Part shown: positions 1 to 6,095 of the stretch, one piece after another
Position numbering within the stretch: position 1 is the stretch's first letter
Layout of the letters: each line of letters starts with the position of its first letter
DNA from: DASQHM01 sp035632095
Lineage (GTDB): Bacteria; Pseudomonadota; Alphaproteobacteria; Ferrovibrionales; Ferrovibrionaceae
DNA length: 7,494 bases
Direction of reading: 5' to 3'
Assembly: GCA_035632095.1 (NCBI GenBank)
Contig: DASQHM010000189.1
Location: 1-7,494, forward strand
The notes under the pieces: generated by a model
What the model was told of the DNA's origin: nothing
What the model saw: only the letters and a program-made list of their open reading frames with translations
Databases searched by the model: none
Position numbers and translations under genes: made by a program

Positions 1-415
<415 letters not shown>

Positions 416-429
416 AATTTATCGGCAAC

Positions 430-452
430 GAGCCCCGCGAAATGCGGGGCTC
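430..452 (+). promoter_or_regulatory. Stem-loop between tuf and rpsJ, no U-tract
   Basis: A perfect 9-bp inverted repeat is visible: left arm GAGCCCCGC (430-438), loop GAAAT (439-443), right arm GCGGGGCTC (444-452). It is G+C-rich and would be stable in RNA. It is followed by AAGCTTGAAAGAG rather than a run of T, so it is not a classical intrinsic terminator on this strand; the reverse strand also lacks a T-run next to the stem. It lies 15 nt after the tuf stop and 21 nt before the rpsJ start. Plausible roles are partial attenuation, an RNA processing site, protection of the tuf 3' end, or part of a short S10 leader. The structure is seen; the role is inferred. Confidence 0.5.
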
Positions 453-473
453 AAGCTTGAAAGAGCCAGTGTC

Positions 474-782
474 ATGGACAACCAAAACATCCGCATCCGC
501 TTGAAGGCGTTCGATCATCGCGTGCTCGACCAGTCGACAAGCGAGATCGTCAACACCGCCAAGCGCACTGGCGCCAGGGTACGCGGCCCGATCCCGCTGC
601 CGACCAAGATCGAGAAGTTCACCGTGAACCGCTCACCGCACATCGACAAGAAGTCGCGCGAGCAATTCGAGATCCGCACGCACAAGCGGCTCTTGGACAT
701 CGTCGACCCGACTCCGCAGACCGTGGACGCGCTGATGAAGCTCGACCTGGCCGCCGGCGTCGACGTCGAGATCAAGCTGTAA
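474..782 (+). CDS. rpsJ: 30S ribosomal protein S10 (NusE)
   Basis: S10 is a 30S head protein, and in its free form (NusE) it joins NusB in transcription antitermination and contacts NusG. The 102-residue product has the normal family length. It matches S10 throughout: IRIRLKAFDHRVLDQST at the N-terminus, the long ribosome-inserted loop around RGPIPLPTKIEKFTVNRSPH, then REQFEIRTHKRLLDI and the typical C-terminus DLAAGVDVEIKL. The ATG at 474 gives the standard MDNQNIRIRLKAF start. Its Shine-Dalgarno sequence is weak, an AAGAG at 461-465 about 8 nt upstream. It is the first gene of the S10 block, following the stem-loop after tuf and preceding rplC by 19 nt. No promoter could be assigned in the short gap, so transcription probably continues from tuf or farther upstream. 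Confidence 0.98.
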   Translation: MDNQNIRIRLKAFDHRVLDQSTSEIVNTAKRTGARVRGPIPLPTKIEKFTVNRSPHIDKKSREQFEIRTHKRLLDIVDPTPQTVDALMKLDLAAGVDVEIKL

Positions 783-801
783 GGCCCGAGGAGCGACGGT
801 C

Positions 802-1521
802 ATGCGAACCGGTTTAGTTGCCCAGAAGCTCGGCATGACACGCGTCTTCACGGACGAGGGCGCGCACGTGCCCGTCACCGTGCTGCAGGTGGATCATTGC
901 CAGGTGGTGGCGCAACGCACGGCGGCCAAGGACGGCTACGACGCGCTGCAGCTCGGTGTGGGTTCGGTCAAGGTGAAGAACCTGTCGAAGGCGGTGCGCG
1001 GTCACTATGCGAAGGCCGAGGTGGAGCCGAAGCGCAAGCTGGTGGAGTTCCGCGTGGCGGCGGATGCGTTGATCGAAGTAGGCGCGGAAATCACCGTCGA
1101 GCACTTCCTTCCGGGGCAATACGTCGACATTGCCGGGACCACTATCGGCAAAGGCTTCGCCGGCGTGATGAAGCGCCACAATTTCGCCGGTCTCGAGGCC
1201 AGCCACGGCGTGTCGATCTCGCATCGCAGCCACGGCTCGACCGGCCAGCGCCAAGACCCCGGCAAGGTCTTCAAGGGCAAGAAGATGGCCGGTCACATGG
1301 GCCATACGCGCATCACGCAGCAGAACCTTCAGATCGTGAAGACAGATGCGGAGCGCGGCTTGATCTGGGTTCGCGGCAACGTGCCCGGCGCCAAGGGCGC
1401 ATGGGTGCTGGTCTCGGACGCGGTCAAGCGTCCGCGCCCGAAGGACGTCCCTTATCCCGGCGCCGTCAAGAAGGCGGCGGCTGCGCCCGGCGCGGCACCG
1501 GCCGCAGAGACCAAGGAGTAG
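802..1521 (+). CDS. rplC: 50S ribosomal protein L3
   Basis: L3 is an early-assembly 50S protein that binds 23S rRNA and reaches toward the peptidyl transferase centre. The 239-residue product begins MRTGLVAQKLGMTRVFTDEG, the usual proteobacterial L3 start. It contains TTIGKGFAGVMKRHNF, SHGVSISHRSHGSTGQRQ and DPGKVFKGKKMAGHMG. By my alignment with E. coli L3, Gln151 corresponds to Gln150, the residue methylated by PrmB; the flanking Q-x-PGKVFKGKKMAG context is retained. The C-terminus carries an Ala/Pro-rich tail (about residues 221-239, KKAAAAPGAAPAAETKE) that E. coli L3 lacks. Such tails are common in alphaproteobacterial L3 as far as I recall. The ATG at 802 is preceded by GAGGAGCGACGG, which supplies a Shine-Dalgarno. 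The rplD start lies 5 nt after the stop. Confidence 0.98.
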   Translation: MRTGLVAQKLGMTRVFTDEGAHVPVTVLQVDHCQVVAQRTAAKDGYDALQLGVGSVKVKNLSKAVRGHYAKAEVEPKRKLVEFRVAADALIEVGAEITVEHFLPGQYVDIAGTTIGKGFAGVMKRHNFAGLEASHGVSISHRSHGSTGQRQDPGKVFKGKKMAGHMGHTRITQQNLQIVKTDAERGLIWVRGNVPGAKGAWVLVSDAVKRPRPKDVPYPGAVKKAAAAPGAAPAAETKE

Positions 1522-1526
1522 GGGAC

Positions 1527-2147
1527 ATGCAGGTCCAAGTCAGCACCCTTGAGGCCAAGAAGGCGGGCACCATCGAGCTTGCCGACGAAGTATTCGGCAC
1601 CAAGCCGCGCGTCGACATTATTCAGCGCATGGTGATCTACCAGCTGGCCAAACGGCAGGCCGGAACGCACAAGTCGAAAACCTATGGTGAAGTGCAAGGC
1701 TCGACCCGAAAGATCTACAAGCAGAAGGGTACCGGCCAGGCCCGTCACGGCGCGATCCGCGCCCCGCAGTTTCGCGGCGGCGGCAAGGCCTTCGGGCCGG
1801 TCGTGCGCAGTCACGCCATCGACCTGCCGAAAAAGGTGCGGAAGCTCGCGATGAAATCGGCGCTGTCCGCCAAGCAGCAGGACGGCAAGCTGGTCGTGCT
1901 GGACGATGCCAAGCTGAAGGACGGCAAGACCAAGGCATTGAAGGACGTGCTCGGCCGTTTCGGCTGGGCGTCGGTGCTGATCGTCACCGGACCGGAGGTC
2001 GACCAGAACCTGGCGCGCGCCGCGGCAAATCTTCCGCATGTGGATGTGTTGCCGCAGCAAGGCGCCAATGTCTACGACATCCTCCGCTGCGATACCTTGG
2101 CCCTGACCAAGGCGGCGGTCGAGCATTTGGAGGCGCGGCTGAAATGA
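1527..2147 (+). CDS. rplD: 50S ribosomal protein L4
   Basis: L4 binds 23S rRNA domain I and sends an extended loop into the peptide exit tunnel; in E. coli it also represses its own operon. The product is 206 residues from ATG 1527. The same frame stays open far upstream through rplC, but that is a GC-rich artefact: the family N-terminus begins at MQVQVSTLEAKKAGTIEL, and AAGGAG with GGGGA lies just before this ATG. The tunnel loop KQKGTGQARHG (about 65-75) followed by APQFRGGGKAFGP is clear. Lys67 aligns with E. coli Lys63, a macrolide-resistance site, and is unchanged. Gln71 stands where E. coli has Arg67. The C-terminal half (LVVLDDAKL, SVLIVTGPEVDQNLARAAAN, VYDILRCDTLALTKAAVEHL) is typical. 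The stop overlaps the rplW start by 4 nt (ATGA). Confidence 0.98.
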   Translation: MQVQVSTLEAKKAGTIELADEVFGTKPRVDIIQRMVIYQLAKRQAGTHKSKTYGEVQGSTRKIYKQKGTGQARHGAIRAPQFRGGGKAFGPVVRSHAIDLPKKVRKLAMKSALSAKQQDGKLVVLDDAKLKDGKTKALKDVLGRFGWASVLIVTGPEVDQNLARAAANLPHVDVLPQQGANVYDILRCDTLALTKAAVEHLEARLK

Positions 2148-2440
2148 ACCGGGACAAGATGTACGACACCATCCTCGGCCCGGTCGTGACCGAAAAGTCG
2201 ACGCGCGGCTCGGAGCACAATCAGGTGACGTTCCGCGTGCCGCTCGACGCGACCAAGCCCGAGATCAAGGCGGCGGTCGAGGGCCTGTTCAACGTGAAGG
2301 TCGTCGCCGTGAACACCCTTCGCGTCAGGGGCAAGCAGAAGCGTTTCAAAGGCCATTTGGGCCAGCGGTCCGACTGGAAGAAAGCGATGATCACGCTGGC
2401 CGAGGGCCAGAACATCGACGTGACGACAGGGATTTCGTGA
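2144..2440 (+). CDS. rplW: 50S ribosomal protein L23
   Basis: L23 sits at the exit of the peptide tunnel and is the docking site for trigger factor and signal recognition particle. The product has 98 residues, normal for bacteria. It shows the family N-terminal block YDTILGPVVTEKST, a central KPEIKAAVEGLFNVKVVAVNT and the basic loop RVRGKQKRFKGHLGQRSDWK, then KAMITLAEGQNID. The ATG at 2144 is in the ATGA overlap with the rplD stop, which suggests translation by ribosomes finishing rplD. A second Met at residue 6 (position 2159) is a less likely start because it would remove the usual residues before YD. A GGAGG at 2129-2133, inside the end of rplD, is placed to serve as Shine-Dalgarno. The rplB start follows the stop by one nucleotide. 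Confidence 0.97.
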   Translation: MNRDKMYDTILGPVVTEKSTRGSEHNQVTFRVPLDATKPEIKAAVEGLFNVKVVAVNTLRVRGKQKRFKGHLGQRSDWKKAMITLAEGQNIDVTTGIS

Positions 2441-2441
2441 G

Positions 2442-3284
2442 ATGGCACTCAAGTCTTACAAGCCGGTAACGCCGTCCCAGCGCGGGCTGGTTCTGGTCGA
2501 CCGGTCCGGGCTGTGGAAGGGCAAGCCGGTCAAGGAATTGTCCGAGGGCAAGACCTCGACGGGCGGGCGCAACCAGCACGGCCATATCACCAGCCGGTTC
2601 CGCGGCGGCGGGCACAAGAAGCGCTACCGCATCATCGATTTCAAGCGGGCGAAATTCGACGTGGCCGGCACGATCGAACGCCTGGAATACGATCCGAACC
2701 GCAGCGCCTTCATCGCGCTGGTGAACTACGCGGACGGCGAGCAGACATACATCCTGGCGCCGCAGCGCCTGAAGATTGGCGATCAGGTCATCGCCGGCGA
2801 AAAGGTCGACATCAAGCCGGGCAACGCCATGCCGATGAAGTCGATCCCGGTCGGCACCATCATCCACAACATCGAGATGAAGCTCGGCAAGGGCGGCCAG
2901 ATCGCGCGCGCGGCCGGCACGTTCGCGCAGCTTATCGGCAAGGACGCCGGATACGCGCAGCTCCGCCTGTCGTCGGGCGAGCAGCGCATGGTGCGCGCGG
3001 AATGCATGGCCACGATCGGCGCGGTGTCCAACCCGGACAACCAGAACATCAAGATCGGCAAGGCCGGCCGCGTTCGCTGGATGGGTTTCCGGCCGCACAA
3101 TCGCGGCGTTTCCATGAACCCGGTCGACCATCCGCACGGCGGCGGCGAGGGCAAAACATCGGGCGGCCGGCATCCGGTGACGCCGTGGGGCAAGCCCACC
3201 AAGGGCAAGCGCACCCGTCAGAACAAGTCGACCGACAAGTACATCATGCGACGTCGGCCGTCGAACCGTAAGACATCGGCGTAA
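2442..3284 (+). CDS. rplB: 50S ribosomal protein L2
   Basis: L2 is one of the most conserved 50S proteins. It is needed for subunit association and binds 23S rRNA close to the peptidyl transferase centre. The 280-residue product is slightly longer than the 273 of E. coli. It runs from MALKSYKPVTPSQRG through GRNQHGHITSRFRGGGHKKR and RAKFDVAGTIERLEYDPNRS to the basic C-terminus KYIMRRRPSNRK. The signature MNPVDHPHGGGEG occupies residues 225-237. His230 by my count corresponds to E. coli His229, the residue tied to peptidyl transferase-related function. The segment GNAMPMKSIPVGTIIHNIEM, facing 23S rRNA, is also intact. The ATG at 2442 starts one nucleotide after the rplW stop, so coupling with rplW is likely. 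Confidence 0.98.
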   Translation: MALKSYKPVTPSQRGLVLVDRSGLWKGKPVKELSEGKTSTGGRNQHGHITSRFRGGGHKKRYRIIDFKRAKFDVAGTIERLEYDPNRSAFIALVNYADGEQTYILAPQRLKIGDQVIAGEKVDIKPGNAMPMKSIPVGTIIHNIEMKLGKGGQIARAAGTFAQLIGKDAGYAQLRLSSGEQRMVRAECMATIGAVSNPDNQNIKIGKAGRVRWMGFRPHNRGVSMNPVDHPHGGGEGKTSGGRHPVTPWGKPTKGKRTRQNKSTDKYIMRRRPSNRKTSA

Positions 3285-3296
3285 GGAGAGGCGAAC

Positions 3297-3575
3297 GTGA
3301 CTCGCTCCGTCTGGAAAGGCCCCTTCGTCGACGGCTATCTGCTGAAGAAGGCGGAAACCGCGCGCAGCTCCGGCCGCAAGGAAGTGATCAAGACCTGGTC
3401 GCGCCGCTCGACCATCCTGCCGCAATTCGTCGGCCTGACGTTCGGCGTCTACAACGGCCACAAATTCGTGCCGGTGCTGGTGACCGAAGACATGGTGGGT
3501 CACAAGCTCGGCGAATTCTCGCCGACGCGTACCTTCCACGGCCACTCGGCCGATAAGAAAGTGAAGAGGGTCTGA
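3297..3575 (+). CDS. rpsS: 30S ribosomal protein S19 (GTG start)
   Basis: S19 is a 30S head protein that forms a complex with S13 and helps form intersubunit bridges. The 92-residue product has normal length. It opens TRSVWKGPFVDGYLLKKAE after the initiator and carries the family signature GHKLGEFSPTRTF at residues 68-80, followed by HGHSADKK. The start is GTG at 3297. It is preferred because the conserved TRSVWKGPF block begins immediately after it and a strong Shine-Dalgarno, AAGGAGAGG (3283-3290 region), lies about 6 nt upstream. No ATG lies in frame between the rplB stop and the conserved block. The GTG may moderate initiation, but the good ribosome binding site argues for normal expression. 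The gap to rplB is 12 nt and to rplV 2 nt. Confidence 0.97.
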   Translation: MTRSVWKGPFVDGYLLKKAETARSSGRKEVIKTWSRRSTILPQFVGLTFGVYNGHKFVPVLVTEDMVGHKLGEFSPTRTFHGHSADKKVKRV

Positions 3576-3577
3576 GC

Positions 3578-3973
3578 ATGTCGAAGCAGTCCGCGGCGCG
3601 GCGGCTCGCCGACACCGAAGCCAGGGCGGTCGGACACATGATCCGCGTCAGCCCGCGCAAACTGAACCTGGTGGCGGAGACGATCCGCGGCAAGGCGGCG
3701 TCGGTGGCCCTGGCCGAGCTGACGTTCTCCAAGCGCCGCGTGGCCCGCGACGTGAAAAAGGTGCTGCAATCGGCGATCGCCAATGCCGAGAACAACCACC
3801 AGCTCGACGTCGATCGCCTGGTCGTGACGGAGGCCCATGTGGGCAAGGCGATGGTGCTGAAGCGGTGGGCGGCGCGCGCCCGCGGCCGCGTCGGCCGCAT
3901 CCAGAAGTTCTTCAGCAATATCACCGTGGTCGTCCGCGAACAGGGCGACGAAAAGGGCGGGGAGAAGTCGTAA
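3578..3973 (+). CDS. rplV: 50S ribosomal protein L22
   Basis: L22 is an early-assembly 50S protein whose beta-hairpin lines the peptide exit tunnel near the constriction formed with L4. The 131-residue product is longer than the 110 of E. coli. The extra residues are an N-terminal segment (SKQSAARRLADTEARAVG) and a polar C-terminal end (REQGDEKGGEKS). Family blocks are MIRVSPRKLNLVAETIRGK, VKKVLQSAIANAENNHQLD and the C-terminal signature RARGRVGRIQKFFSNITVVV at residues 100-119. The SNIT at the end of the signature replaces the SHIT of E. coli. The ATG at 3578 lies 2 nt after the rpsS stop, with a purine-rich GAAGAGGG inside the end of rpsS as Shine-Dalgarno. The TAA stop shares one base with the rpsC start. 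Confidence 0.97.
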   Translation: MSKQSAARRLADTEARAVGHMIRVSPRKLNLVAETIRGKAASVALAELTFSKRRVARDVKKVLQSAIANAENNHQLDVDRLVVTEAHVGKAMVLKRWAARARGRVGRIQKFFSNITVVVREQGDEKGGEKS

Positions 3974-4668
3974 TGGGTCAGAAGGTCAACCCGATCGGGC
4001 TTCGGCTCGGAATCAACCGCACCTGGGACTCGCGCTGGTACGCCAACGACGAGGAATACGGGAAGCTGTTGCATGAGGATCTGAAGATCCGCCGCTTCCT
4101 GAGCGAGCGCCTGGCACAGGCCGGCGTCAGCCGCATCGTAATCGAGCGGCCGGCGAAGAAAGCGCGCGTCACTATCCATACCGCGCGTCCGGGCGTCGTC
4201 ATCGGCAAGAAGGGCGCCGACATCGACAAGCTGCGCGGCGAACTGGCCAAGATGACCACCTCCGAGGTGCATCTGAACATCGTCGAAATCCGGAAGCCCG
4301 AAATCGACGCCAAGCTCGTGGCCGAGAACATCGCCCAGCAGCTCGAGCGCCGCGTCGCCTTCCGCCGCGCCATGAAGCGCGCCGTGCAATCGGCGATGCG
4401 GCTGGGGGCGCAGGGCATCCGCATCAACTGCGCCGGCCGGCTCGGCGGCGCCGAAATCGCGCGCGTCGAATGGTATCGCGAGGGCCGGGTGCCGCTGCAC
4501 ACCCTTCGCGCCGACATCGACTACGGCGTCGCCACCGCCAAGACCGCTTACGGCACCTGCGGCGTCAAGGTTTGGGTGTTCAAAGGCGAGATCATGGCCC
4601 ACGACCCGATGGCCCAGGACAAGCGCCTGGCCGAGCAGGCCGGCAGCGGCGGCCGCGGTTCGAATTGA
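3973..4668 (+). CDS. rpsC: 30S ribosomal protein S3
   Basis: S3 lies at the mRNA entry side of the 30S head and contributes to the helicase activity of the ribosome. The 231-residue product starts MGQKVNPIGLRLGI, the canonical start, at ATG 3973 in a TAATG overlap with the rplV stop; the longer open frame upstream is not coding. The KH RNA-binding domain has its GxxG loop as GKKG at residues 78-81 (VVIGKKGADIDKL). Arg131, Arg132 and Lys135 in FRRAMKRAVQ keep the same numbering as the E. coli residues implicated in mRNA unwinding. The C-terminal domain has RLGGAEIARVEWYREGRVPL, HTLRADIDYG and GVKVWVFKGE. A flexible tail (about 210-231, ending GSGGRGSN) completes it. rplP starts 22 nt downstream. 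Confidence 0.98.
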   Translation: MGQKVNPIGLRLGINRTWDSRWYANDEEYGKLLHEDLKIRRFLSERLAQAGVSRIVIERPAKKARVTIHTARPGVVIGKKGADIDKLRGELAKMTTSEVHLNIVEIRKPEIDAKLVAENIAQQLERRVAFRRAMKRAVQSAMRLGAQGIRINCAGRLGGAEIARVEWYREGRVPLHTLRADIDYGVATAKTAYGTCGVKVWVFKGEIMAHDPMAQDKRLAEQAGSGGRGSN

Positions 4669-4690
4669 GATTTGAGGGAGTTCGTCAGTC

Positions 4691-5116
4691 ATGCTGCAGC
4701 CGAAACGCACGAAGTTCCGCAAGGCGCACAAGGGCCGCGTGCACGGCGTCGCCAAGGGCGGGACGACTTTGAACTTCGGCTCCTTTGGCCTGAAGGCGGT
4801 CGAGCCCGGTCGCGTCACGGCGCGCCAGATCGAAGCCACGCGCCGCGCCATCACGCGCCACATCAAGCGCACCGGGCGTGTCTGGATTCGCGTGTTCCCG
4901 GACGTGCCGGTGTCGAAGAAGCCGACGGAAGTGCGCATGGGCAAAGGCAAGGGCACGCCCGAGTTCTGGATGTGCCGCATCAAGCCCGGGCGGATCATGT
5001 TCGAGCTCGACGGCGTTTCCGCCGCCTTGGCCAAGGAAGCCTTCGATCTCGGGGCCGCGAAGCTGCCGATCCGCACGCGGATCGTCGCCCGGATCGGCGA
5101 GGAGGCGAAACAATGA
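4691..5116 (+). CDS. rplP: 50S ribosomal protein L16
   Basis: L16 is a late-assembly 50S protein near the A site that helps position tRNA acceptor ends and stabilise the peptidyl transferase region. The 141-residue product begins MLQPKRTKFRKAHKGR, as expected. It contains GSFGLKAVEPGRVTARQIEA, GRVWIRVFPDVPVSKKPTE, VRMGKGKGTPEFW and AKEAFDLGAAKLPIRT. Arg82 in VRMGKGKG corresponds by alignment to E. coli Arg81, which the oxygenase YcfD hydroxylates; the one-residue shift comes from the loop KGGTTLNF. The ATG at 4691 has GAGGGAG at 4674-4680 about 10 nt upstream. The TGA stop overlaps the rpmC start by 4 nt (ATGA at 5113-5116), the second such overlap in the operon. Confidence 0.98.
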   Translation: MLQPKRTKFRKAHKGRVHGVAKGGTTLNFGSFGLKAVEPGRVTARQIEATRRAITRHIKRTGRVWIRVFPDVPVSKKPTEVRMGKGKGTPEFWMCRIKPGRIMFELDGVSAALAKEAFDLGAAKLPIRTRIVARIGEEAKQ

Positions 5117-5445
5117 AATCGACCGACCTGGTCGGCAAGACCGCCGACGAGCTGAGCGACAGCCTGTTCGCGCTGAAGAAGGAGCAGTTCAACCTGCGTT
5201 TTCAACGCGCCACCGGTCAGCTGGAGAACACGGCACGTGTCCGGCAAGTCCGCCGTGACATCGCGCGGGTCCGGACGGCGCTGGCGGCGGGCGGCATGAA
5301 GCCGCCGAGCAAAGCGCCGGCCGAACCCAAGGCCAAGGCCAAGCCCAAAGCGAAGGCGAAGGCTCCGGCGAAAGCCAAAACGAAAGCCCCGGCGAAACCC
5401 CGGAGCAAGACGCGGACTAAGGCTTCGGCCAAGGCGGCGGGTTGA
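5113..5445 (+). CDS. rpmC: 50S ribosomal protein L29 with long Lys/Ala/Pro-rich tail
   Basis: L29 is a small two-helix 50S protein near the tunnel exit, beside L23. The product from ATG 5113 is 110 residues, against about 60-70 for typical L29. Residues 1-56 form the normal domain: MKSTDLVGKTADELSDSL, LKKEQFNLRFQRATGQLENT and RVRQVRRDIARVRT. Residues 57-110 form a low-complexity tail with 15 Lys, 2 Arg, about 17 Ala and several Pro but only one acidic residue, made of KAK, KAPAK and KTK units, resembling histone H1-like tails. The frame has no frameshift and ends in a TGA just before the rpsQ ribosome binding site, so the tail appears to be genuinely coded. The start is set by the ATGA overlap with rplP; the longer open frame upstream is the shadow of rplP. 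The tail may bind rRNA or lie on the ribosome surface; its role is inferred only from charge. Confidence 0.95.
   Translation: MKSTDLVGKTADELSDSLFALKKEQFNLRFQRATGQLENTARVRQVRRDIARVRTALAAGGMKPPSKAPAEPKAKAKPKAKAKAPAKAKTKAPAKPRSKTRTKASAKAAG
5311..5439 (+). repeat. Low-complexity AAG/GCC repeat tract coding the L29 tail
   Basis: This stretch is dominated by alternating Lys codons (AAG or AAA) and Ala/Pro codons (GCC, GCG, CCG), for example AAGGCCAAGGCCAAGCCC and near-copies of GCCCCGGCGAAA. The units are imperfect and not a clean tandem array. The alternation of synonymous codons suggests the amino-acid pattern, rather than the DNA repeat, is maintained. Slippage-prone tracts like this can vary in length between relatives. 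Confidence 0.6.
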
Positions 5446-5456
5446 GGAGATAGGAC

Positions 5457-5693
5457 ATGCCGAAGCGAATTCTTCAGGGCGTCGTGGTGAGCGACAAGGG
5501 CGACAAGACGGTGGTGGTCAGCGTGGAACGCCGCGTCATGCACCCGATCTATAAGAAGTTCATCCGGCGCTCGAAAAAGTATCACGCGCACGATTCGAAG
5601 AACCAATTCAAGGTCGGCGACCAGGTTCGTATTCAGGAATGCCGGCCGATTTCGAAACTCAAGCGTTGGGAAGTGGTGGTCGGTGCGCAATAG
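5457..5693 (+). CDS. rpsQ: 30S ribosomal protein S17
   Basis: S17 is a primary 16S rRNA-binding protein of the 30S body with an OB-type fold. The 78-residue product is of normal family length. It begins MPKRILQGVVVSDKGDKTVV and continues with ERRVMHPIYKKFIRRSKKYH and AHDSKNQFKVGD. It ends with the family signature GDQVRIQECRPISK (54-67) followed by LKRWEVVVGAQ. The ATG at 5457 has a clear GAGGAG Shine-Dalgarno at 5444-5449, which overlaps the rpmC stop codon, with 7 nt between. It is the last gene of the classical S10 operon. In E. coli a terminator and the spc promoter follow it, but here only 33 nt separate it from rplN. Confidence 0.98.
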   Translation: MPKRILQGVVVSDKGDKTVVVSVERRVMHPIYKKFIRRSKKYHAHDSKNQFKVGDQVRIQECRPISKLKRWEVVVGAQ

Positions 5694-5726
5694 ACCGCCG
5701 CGATACGGTTACGAAGGTAGACGTCC

Positions 5727-6095
5727 ATGATCCAGGTCGAGACGAACCTAGAGGTCGCAGACAATTCGGGTGCGCGCCGCGTGCAATGCATCAAGGTGCT
5801 CGGCGGGTCGAGGCGCAAAGTGGCGACAGTCGGCGACGTGATTGTCGTGTCCGTGAAGGACGCGATACCGCGCGGCCGCGTCAAGAAGGGCGACGTGCAT
5901 CGCGCCGTCATCGTGCGCACGGCGAAGGAGATCCGCCGTCCGGACGGCTCGGCGATCCGCTTCGACCGGAATGCGGCGGTCCTGATCAACAAGCAGAACG
6001 AGCCGATCGGCACTCGCATTTTCGGGCCGGTGACCCGTGAGCTCCGCGCCAAGAACCATATGAAGATCATTTCGCTCGCGCCGGAGGTGCTGTGA
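5727..6095 (+). CDS. rplN: 50S ribosomal protein L14
   Basis: L14 lies on the 50S interface, takes part in an intersubunit bridge and is the docking site of the silencing factor RsfS. The 122-residue product has the standard bacterial length. The N-terminal MIQVETNLEVADNSGARRV is diagnostic, followed by CIKVLGGSRRKVATVGD, VIVVSVKDAIPRGRVKKGD and the KOW-free barrel segment IRFDRNAAVLINKQ. It ends PIGTRIFGPVTRELR and MKIISLAPEVL. The ATG at 5727 is preceded by GAAGG at 5713-5717, 9 nt upstream. It opens the spc block. The TGA stop shares its last base with the rplX ATG, and GGAGGTG near its 3' end acts as the rplX ribosome binding site. Confidence 0.98.
   Translation: MIQVETNLEVADNSGARRVQCIKVLGGSRRKVATVGDVIVVSVKDAIPRGRVKKGDVHRAVIVRTAKEIRRPDGSAIRFDRNAAVLINKQNEPIGTRIFGPVTRELRAKNHMKIISLAPEVL

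Noticed and set aside
430..460. Intrinsic terminator after tuf
   Set aside because: The stem is good, but no T-run follows it on either strand and the next gene is co-directional, so a full terminator is not supported.
897..1526. N-terminal extension of the rplD frame through rplC (210 codons)
   Set aside because: The extension reads as Gly/Arg-rich out-of-frame rplC. L4 homology begins exactly at ATG 1527, which has its own ribosome binding site.
2513..3271. Second plus-strand frame of about 252 codons inside rplB
   Set aside because: It is an alternative frame of rplB with Arg/Gln/His-rich low-complexity translation; the rplB frame encodes a full, canonical L2.
2391..3545. Antisense open frame of about 384 codons over rplB
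   Set aside because: It is the mirror of rplB codon bias, with an Arg/Ala/His/Asp-rich low-information translation and no family resemblance.
3388..5247. Very long open frame on the minus strand (about 619 codons)
   Set aside because: It lies fully antisense to rpsS, rplV, rpsC, rplP and rpmC. Long stop-free antisense frames are expected in GC-rich coding DNA, and the translation shows no recognisable domain.
5666..5694. Possible spc promoter TTGGGA – 17 nt – AATAGA at the end of rpsQ
   Set aside because: The match to sigma-70 consensus is weak (4/6 and 3/6), lies mostly inside coding sequence and is at chance level in a single window.
6092..6094. GTG as the rplX start
   Set aside because: It lies only 3 nt from the GGAGGT ribosome binding site; ATG 6095 is at a proper distance and gives the usual MAETFKLKKGD start.
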